A DNA stretch of 64,000 bases, taken from contig NW_025941737.1 in the NCBI RefSeq assembly GCF_000764305.2, positions 1-64,000 on the forward strand. The letters run 5' to 3'. Positions 56,900 to 64,000 of this stretch are shown here, piece after piece; positions within the stretch are counted from its first letter, which is position 1, and each line of letters begins with the position of its first letter. The notes below the pieces were generated by a model. That model worked only from the letters and a program-made list of their open reading frames with translations. It had not been told where the DNA came from and did not search any database. Made by a program: the position numbers and the translations under genes. The DNA is from Hyalella azteca (lineage: Eukaryota; Arthropoda; Malacostraca; Amphipoda; Hyalellidae).

Positions 56900-59800
56900 A
56901 AACGTATTTACATTCAAATAAATTTACTTAATTTCACGATTTTAAATTTTTTCAGTAAATTTCTTTTAACAAAATCTTGTTGACCATAAAATTTTGTGCA
57001 TTTGGTTATAAAATGTCAGAATTATATATTTTTTTGCGTACGTCTGTACAATGAAAAAAAACGTTGTCATGTATATCATTATAAGCTACAATTATTAGGT
57101 ATTTTAATAATTATATTCATTTTTACTATAGATAATATCAAATTTACACAATTTTTCCAGCTAATATTTTCTAGTTTTCGTCGACGTAGAATTATTTTTT
57201 TTATATTTTGAACAACGGATTTTTTTTCAATTTTATTTGAAAAATTTCGACTTGAAATAAACTGTGAAAAAAATTGAACAAGTGAAATGAAATTCATCAC
57301 ATGCGCGTAGAATTATTCAATATTATATATTATATTATAATATATTAAATTATAATATAATATAGTATATTATATTGTACTATATTCATTATAAGGCGTG
57401 TCAACGCTAGCTTCATTATTTATTGTTCTCACTAAAAAGAATTAGTGGAAATATGTCTAATTATCGATGCATTGTTTGTCCTAATATGGGTCATCCTGAC
57501 GCAGTTTTGCCCGGCAAATGACGTATGAGCAGAAAGTGTCAATTTGGACAAAATGACAAACTTATTTTTTTAATTTAAACTCAAAACGCTCGTGTGAGTC
57601 AAGAATCTGCATAAAAATTACTAAAATAATAATTAATTAATTAATTAAATCTAATTACTTACTAAAATCATAATTACTTACTAAATTACTATTATTAGTA
57701 TAATTATACTCGTAATATCTTTAGTTGATTTAAAATGCAATTTCATCTTAAATTTAAAGGCTAAGAAAACTTCATGTAAATTGATTAATTAAACAATCAT
57801 ATTAATTAAATAATCATTAATTAATTAATATTAATTAATATGATAAATTTAATTAATTAATAATATTAATTAATATTAATTAATTAATTGAATAATCATA
57901 ATATAATCAACACAATTATTCGTCAATGAATTATGGAGATCAACTCGATAATCATAAAAACAAATAATATAGAACCTAATGTATTAATTTACATAAAAAC
58001 TTTAGTTAAATTAACAAGCTTTGTTGACTTTTGAAGGCAATATGGAATTTTTTATTGTATATTTTTTTAGTGTAGCAGGAAAATCTGGACAGTTTTTTTT
58101 CTATCGATTATTATTTAATGATTATTATTATTATTATTTGTATCGATTATTGATTATTAATTGGAAGATTAAATATTTTGTTTGTGCGACGCTGATTATA
58201 TTTCGTGCTATGGTTGATTATTGTTAAATGTTATGGATTTGTCGTTGTTTGATTATCCTATACTATAATCAAGTGATTAACGATTAATTTAAAATTTTAA
58301 ATCATTATAAGCTAATGATTAATAAATAAATTGATGAAATAAATAAATAAAATAAAGTGATTAATAATTAATTAAATTGATGATGATAATCTTCATATGA
58401 TCTTGATTATTAGCCGAGCCAACCAAGGCTATTCCCCCATTATATTTATTTTATATATTTATTAATATATAAAATTAACATTAATGTAACACATAATTAA
58501 TGTGTTACATGGGTTACACTCGACGCTCAATAGTATTATATATTTATTCGATATATAATCTCTAATGTCCAAAAATATAAATAGTCAAAATCCAAAAATC
58601 CACTCGATAATGTTTATATATAGTTAATTAATTCAAAACATTTTTATATTAAAATACTATAAAACCAATTTTTTATGCTACCGTCCACTATATTGGAAAA
58701 ACGAACAAGATTCTTTATCATATTCAATTCAACGTAAATTTGAAAACAATGCATAGATTTTTATGCATTAACTTAATTTTAAAAAGCATCAAAAGCATTT
58801 TTCATCACAAATTTTTAAATTTTGGAAAATGAAAAAAAAATCATTTTTTTCCATTTTTTAAAAGCATTTTTCATCAAAATCGCGCTTCTGGCAACACCGC
58901 AATACATCATGACGTCACCGCTGCTGCGCCTGTTGCCAGATGCACGATTTTGTTCCCTTTCTTTGTTGAGATTATTTTTGATATATAAGAGGAGTTGAGA
59001 TTAATATAGTTACTATAGTTTATATTCAAGATTATTTTTGTATCTTAGTTTGCGAAGTAGATTTTATTTATTAACGTTTATGTAGGATCAATTAATTCCT
59101 GAATGCAATTTAAATTGAAGGCTATTTTTCATTAATAAATTTTTCACTCGATAAAAATTCAAAGAGGCAGGAAGTTAATTAATTAAAATAAGTTAATTTA
59201 AATAAATTTTCAGTACCTCTCACTCCAGTAGAATTACCGTCTTCCTTACACTCAGGGGAAACTATTAGAAACTTGTATTTTTTATGTGAATAAATGAAAG
59301 TTATCAGCCCACTTTGCTTCCTTTATTCTGATAACGGCGTACAAAAAAAAAATTAGTGAAAGTTTGTCCAAATATCGTTGTACTTGCTGCTTTTGTATGG
59401 GTCATCCTGACACACATGAGAAAATTATCAATAAAAGAATATTTCTTGGTCGTCAATTGAACATCCATCAGAAAGAAATTAATTTCATAAACTACGAAGC
59501 GAAAATAATCTCGGTTATAACATAATAACTACATTTATCTTAACTCCTGGAAAATAATCTTAACAAAGAAAGCGAACGAAATTTCAGCCAAAATCGTGCA
59601 TCTGGCAATAGCGTCTCAAAAGAGCGGGTCACCCGCTCTTATGCGGCGCTGTTGCCAGAAGCGTCGTTGTTGTCGGATGTACGGTTTTGGATCAAATTTA
59701 GTTGAAAGCGAGCGAAATCTCAGTAAAAATCGAGCGTTTTTCAATAGCGCTACATAAGAGCGCGGGTGACACACAGCGTGTGGGTCACCCGCGCTTATGG

Positions 59801-60840
59801 AATGCTATTGCCAAGAATTAACGTCACTTATTTGCTTAAATCGCAAGTTGACTAAAAATTTAAAAGCAAAGAATAGTCCACAAAAATTCATATCTTGATA
59901 GAAAACGTTTCGGAGCCCAGCTCCATCGTCAGTTTGTAGAATCTAGAATATATATAGAAAATTAGAAAGTCACTAAGTCGCTATTGCTCATCTAATGTCC
60001 TTGAATGCAAATTCGATTAAATACAACAATAGTAATTTTATTAATATATATCTCGTTCCATCTTCAATTAATCGAATCATGGTTTTCGCTGACGATAGTT
60101 AAAAAAACGGGGTTTCAAACGAAATTTCAGTTTTCGATGTTTTGAATAAACATTGATTATTCGTAATTCATTGATTAGCTTACAATTCATGTTCATGAAT
60201 ATCATTAGTAGGAACGATATTATAAATGTAAAGCGAAATGTAAAACACTAAATTACCCTAAAATTTTTTTTATTATTTCTAGGCTAATTTTATTATCCTA
60301 ATTTAATAACGGTGAAAAAATTACCATAAGAAAATTTTTGATGGTATAAATCCCATATATTGAACTTGCAATAAATATTTCGCTAATTTGTTGCTCACTG
60401 ATGATTATGTTTTAAGTACTAATTAAATATTTGGGTAATTTTGTATATTAAAAAGCAATTTATTTATTCTTCACAGCGTCCGTTGCTATGTTATTTAACT
60501 CGACGAGGCCTAAAACGGCTGTGAATTTCGTAGGCCTACGCACCAGAAAAGATTATGTTACTAATAATATATATTACTGATGTATATATACTTACTGAAA
60601 TTAATGAAGATAAACAATATAAAATTTGTGAAGAAATTCTCGTAAATTTAATGATCTTAGATTATGTGAAAAATTATGTATAAAAAATGTTGTATCATTG
60701 ATTGTGTATAAAAACTTCATGTTTTTTAGTTCGTTTTATTTCATGTTTTATACTTTAAAACTTCATATTTTAAAAACTTTATATTTTATTTTTATTTAAA
60801 ACTTATGTGATGATCGATAAGGTAAAAAAATTCAGGATTC
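56900..60840. other. Intergenic region between convergent PGM and METTL9
   Basis: No gene is seen. It contains an AT palindrome (57310-57380), copies of the TGGGTCATCCTGACGCAG repeat at 57484, 59397 and 60902 (the last after an ATGAGTCATCC variant), and a foldback whose arms, about 58880-59060 and 59510-59640, share the motif TGGCAACA...TGTTGCCAGA in mirrored form. The rest is AT-rich. Confidence 0.6.
58880..59640. mobile_element. Probable foldback element
   Basis: The segment GTTGCCAGATGCACGATTTT then TTTCTTTGTTGAGATTATTTT near 58930-58980 recurs inverted near 59560-59615 (CTTAACAAAGAAAGCGAACG and AAAATCGTGCATCTGGCAA). The ends are not defined. Confidence 0.55.
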
Positions 60841-60848
60841 ATTTACAT

Positions 60849-60854
60849 TTTATT
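60849..60854 (-). terminator. Candidate METTL9 poly(A) signal
   Basis: TTTATT on plus reads AATAAA on minus and lies about 185 bases past the METTL9 stop codon. Confidence 0.45.
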
Positions 60855-61037
60855 TGAAAATAAATACAAACTGTCATCCCCCCACCCCTTTTTTCCTTGT
60901 ATGAGTCATCCTGACTCAGTTTGGCCAGGTGTAAAAAAAGGCGTATCAGTGATACGTACAAAAAGTGTGTAATTATTTGGACAAATTGACCCATTCAAAT
61001 TGAACCCCTCAAAGTTCAACCCCAACCCCCGGGGGTA

Positions 61038-62558
61038 TCACAATTTCCTAGCCACAAAAAGTGCGTCATTGAGCCAATAAATACTTTGAGTGGAGTCGCC
61101 CTCGCACATGTACGGCAGCTTCGTCCAGCGCTCGACCTGCAACACACAGCGAACTTTGAGTGTACAACGTTATTTTATATTTATATATTCAATCAATTTT
61201 ATAGACATTTTATAGCTAAAGCTGGGCAGCTTGACTCACTTTATAGTGGGTAAGTTGACTCACTTTATAGTGGGTAACTTGACTCACTTTATAGCCAAGG
61301 CTGGGTTGCTTGACTCACTTTATAGTGGGTAAGTTATATACTCACTTTATAGCCGAGGCTGGGCAGCTTGACTCACTTTATAGTGGGTAACTTGACTCAC
61401 TTTATAGTGGGTAAGTTGACTCACTTTATAGTGGGCAGCTTGACTCACTTTATAGTGAGTAACTTGACTCATTTTATAGCCGAGGCTGGCAGCTTGACTC
61501 ACTTTATAGTGGGTAACTTGACTCACTTTATAGTGAGTAACTTGACTCACTTTATAGTGGGTAACTTGACTCACTTTATAGTCAAGGCTCGGCAGGACTT
61601 CAGTTATGATGGACGTCGCTTGTTCCTCGAAGGATGCGCCGGAGATGTTCAGGGATTCCTTCGGCAGATGATCTGAGGAATCTGATGATATGGTGATAGT
61701 GATGATAATGATAAGAATCTTATTGATGATAACGATGATAATGACTATACTGATGATAATGACGATAATAATAGAGATAATAAAGATGAAGGTTACAGGG
61801 TTGTCTGTTCTCATTATATTAAGCTCTACCTGAGGATCGGGTAGACTAAGACATTTGTGACTAAGGTAGTGAGGATAAGTAAGACACATCAGTCCAGATA
61901 ACGTATCTTGTATACGGGGCGGTAATACAGAGTTACGATACAGTATACGGGGTAGTAATACAGAGTTGCGATACAGTATACGGGGTGGTAATACAGAGTT
62001 GCGATACAGTATACGGGGTGGTTATACACGAGTTACGATACAGTATACGGGGTGGTTATACACGAGTTACGATACAGTATACGGGGTGGTTATACACGAG
62101 TTACGATACAGTATACGGGGTGGTAATACAGAGTTAAGATACAGTATACGGGGTGGTAATACAGAGTTAAGATACAGTATACGGGGTGGTAATACAGAGT
62201 TACGATACAGTATACGGGGTGTTAATACAGAGTTGCGATACAGTATATGGGGTGGTAATACACGAGTTACGATACAGTATACGGGGTGGTAATACAGAGT
62301 TGCGATACAGTATATGGGGTGGTAATACAGAGTTACGATACAGTATACGGGGTGGCAATACAGAGTTACACACCATATTCAACGTAGGGGGAGAAGGGGA
62401 GGACGGCAGCGAGCACAAGTCTTCCCCCTGGGGCGAGCTTCTCCCCCACGTCCCTGAGGAGGGTGCGGGGGGCGGGGTGACGGTCCACGACGTTGAGGAC
62501 CGTCACGACGTCGTACGTCCCGTCGTCGTTACCGGGCCAGTCGTGCGCGTCAAGCACC
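61038..62558 (-). CDS. METTL9: METTL9 (DREV) protein histidine methyltransferase, last three exons
   Basis: The exons on the minus strand are 62558-62374, 61681-61575 and 61136-61038, with GT-AG introns and phases that join. The peptide runs RVLDAHDWPG, DVVTVLNVVDRHPAPRTLLR, APGGRLVLAAVLPFSPYVEY, then NISGASFEEQ, and ends LPYMCEGDSTQSIYWLNDAL to the stop after VARKL. LNVVDR, PF-PYVE and LPY-CEGD are the hallmarks of the METTL9/DREV family, SAM-dependent enzymes that methylate histidine in HxH motifs of membrane and mitochondrial proteins. The SAM-binding N-terminal exons are not in the window. A second possible acceptor nine bases inside the middle exon (CCTCAG) would keep the frame. Confidence 0.9.
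61215..61590 (-). repeat. METTL9 middle exon end plus donor, about 24-bp unit, 14 copies
   Basis: In the minus sense, ACTATAAAGTGAGTCAAG (exon end ACTATAAA and donor GTGAGT) is repeated after the true donor at 61574-61573. Some copies also include the preceding exon bases (GCCTTGGCTATAAA, GCCTCGGCTATAAA). All keep a usable GTGAGT. Confidence 0.93.
61905..62365 (-). repeat. 33-bp minisatellite in the METTL9 intron, about 13 copies
   Basis: The unit contains CGATACAGTATACGGGGTGG then TAATACAGAGTTA. It starts 8 bases beyond the donor of exon 62374-62558 (donor GTGTGTAACTCTG; repeat GTAACTCTG), so it too is anchored at a splice donor. Confidence 0.93.
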
Positions 62559-63049
62559 CTGCATTGACAGAAAATTGACCTTGACCACTGTTTTGAGACA
62601 CTTAGGTGTCTCAAGGCCTCTCCGATCGACCGTGCCGAAAGCGAGACACCTACGGCCGCCCAAGTGTCTAAAAAACGTCCAAGTGTCTCAAAATCTGAGA
62701 TTTTGAGACAAAATCTGAGATTTTGTCGTGCGCGTCCAGCACCCTGGGCACGTGGGCACACAGGGAAATTAATGGCTCGTTTTGTCCAAAAAATGACAGA
62801 CTTTCTTTCTTCCGTAGCATTGATACGATATTTTGCCAGGCGAAACTGGGTCACTATGACTCAGTTTTACCCGTGCATGGCAATTTGGACAAATTGCCAC
62901 TCATTACTCTGAGTGTAGGGACGTGGAAAAATTGAACTTGATAGGGAACGCTAGAACGTTACTCTAAGAGGAATGTGTGAGTATATGTCAAAAAACGATG
63001 CATTCTAACTTTCTGTGGGTCATCCTCACCTAGTTTTGCCCGGTAAACA
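62559..63049. repeat. METTL9 intron or upstream flank with duplicated acceptor fragment
   Basis: At 62723-62745 TCGTGCGCGTCCAGCACCCTGG-type sequence nearly repeats the start of the METTL9 exon and its acceptor at 62539-62561. Around it are short repeats of AAGTGTCTCAAAATCTGAGA. Copies of the dispersed GGGTCA(T/C)...CAGTTTTGCCCG family lie at 62850 and 63017. No upstream exon was recognised. Confidence 0.6.
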
Positions 63050-63310
63050 GGGCCAATACTTTCAAAAAAAGTTAAGAGATCGTAAGTTCATCAGCCAATC
63101 ATTGACGGCCTTTCAAGCAAAATCCACCAATCATAGACAAGAAAATAAAGCGTAAGTACTTACGTTCACTATACTTTCAAAAAAAGTTAAGAGATCGTAA
63201 GTTCATCAGCCAATCATTGACGGCCTTTCAAGCAAAATCCACCAATCATAGACAAGAAAATGGAGCTTAAGTACTTACGTTCACTTAGCGAGTTTTGAAA
63301 GTATGGCCCC
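63050..63310. mobile_element. Two tandem copies of the MITE seen at 37700-37852
   Basis: Two units with AAGTTAAGAGATCGTAAGTT and ATCAGCCAATCATTGACGGC lie at 63057-63172 and 63172-63305. The second ends GAAAGTATGGCC as at 37840. Confidence 0.8.
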
Positions 63311-64000
63311 AGGCGTATTGGCGCTACGTTCAGAAAGTGTATCAAAATTTGGACACTATAACCAATTAATTTTCAGGGTGTAGGGACGTCAGGAGCAGGC
63401 GCCCCCGAAACAAAATTTAGCGTCTCCCCAGGCTCCGAAAATTGGAAGCTGGGGCGACCGTGGAGACTCTGGAATGTTCTCTGATTTTTGGGCGCGGACT
63501 CGAAATATATATATTTTATAACAATATTAGTATTACTTATATATTATTATTTTATCTTATTGCACTTATAATTTAATAATCCACTTCATGTAGTTAATAA
63601 TAATTCAAGTTTATAATTCATTCATAGATAAGCTTCATAGGGAAACTATTTTGTAGATTTTATTAGACTTCTGTCATTGGTGAGGGTTGACAGGCAGATA
63701 TTCGCATAAATAAAACTTTATGCAAAATAGAACGCGTCCAAAAATTCGCCATTTTTCGTTGGCATCGAAAAACATGAATTAAAGATGGCCCCCCACTCCT
63801 CTATGGGGGGCCATGATATTTTAATAAAAATCGTACTGAATACTGTAAAAAACGCAGAATTGAATTTAAGAGTAGAAATTACATTGAAAATAGTCGCAGA
63901 TTTTTAGTGGAAATTGGGATGACAAAGAAGGGGGAAAATTGAGGTAAGCCGGAATGTGTGTGGTGGTGAATAGGATTATCAAATTAAATATTAATTATTA
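63311..64000. other. No gene seen
   Basis: There is a short G/C-rich patch at 63385-63500 followed by AT-rich sequence. No open frame or RNA gene is supported. Confidence 0.5.

Overview
This is a window of nuclear DNA from an animal, most likely an arthropod; a crustacean is plausible, but that is an inference. It has introns with GT-AG ends, typical metazoan genes, tRNA-derived SINEs, hAT, PIF/Harbinger, piggyBac and mariner-type elements, a non-LTR retrotransposon and very many minisatellites. The assembly is a draft. It has a 575-base N gap, nine isolated Ns, and seven uncut Tn5 (Nextera) transposase-end sequences left from library construction.

Layout. From 1 to 16 kb there is no convincing gene: an old tandem duplication carries a nested hAT/Harbinger insertion, followed by MITEs and long tandem arrays. 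At 16.9-19.7 kb (minus) is a single-exon atonal-family bHLH gene. From 20 to 28 kb lie a 19-bp array, adapter-bounded chimeric pieces, one orphan hnRNP A/B-type RRM exon and several foldback or TIR elements. At 28.6-39.1 kb (plus) is NKAP, whose eight exons join with consistent phase into a 675-residue protein. From 39 to 46 kb are paired non-LTR 3' ends in inverted orientation, a SINE, a Harbinger MITE and a piggyBac MITE. At 46.2-56.6 kb (plus) is phosphoglucomutase (PGM1 type), eleven visible exons with one conserved exon missing at an N. At 61.0-62.6 kb (minus, convergent with PGM) are the last three exons of METTL9.

The genes are unrelated housekeeping and developmental genes with no shared pathway: PGM in sugar-phosphate metabolism, NKAP in splicing and Notch/NF-kB transcription control, METTL9 in protein histidine methylation, atonal in neural fate.

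The most unusual property is where the minisatellites sit. In NKAP, PGM and METTL9, exon ends together with their splice sites are repeatedly amplified in tandem (2 to about 22 copies), so that the intron begins or ends in a minisatellite made of exon edge plus splice site. The coding 3' ends of ato, NKAP and PGM, stop codon included, are amplified in the same way. Part of the apparent array length is probably gap-filling artefact, because several long perfect arrays end at a single N, but the diverged copies show that the phenomenon itself is real.
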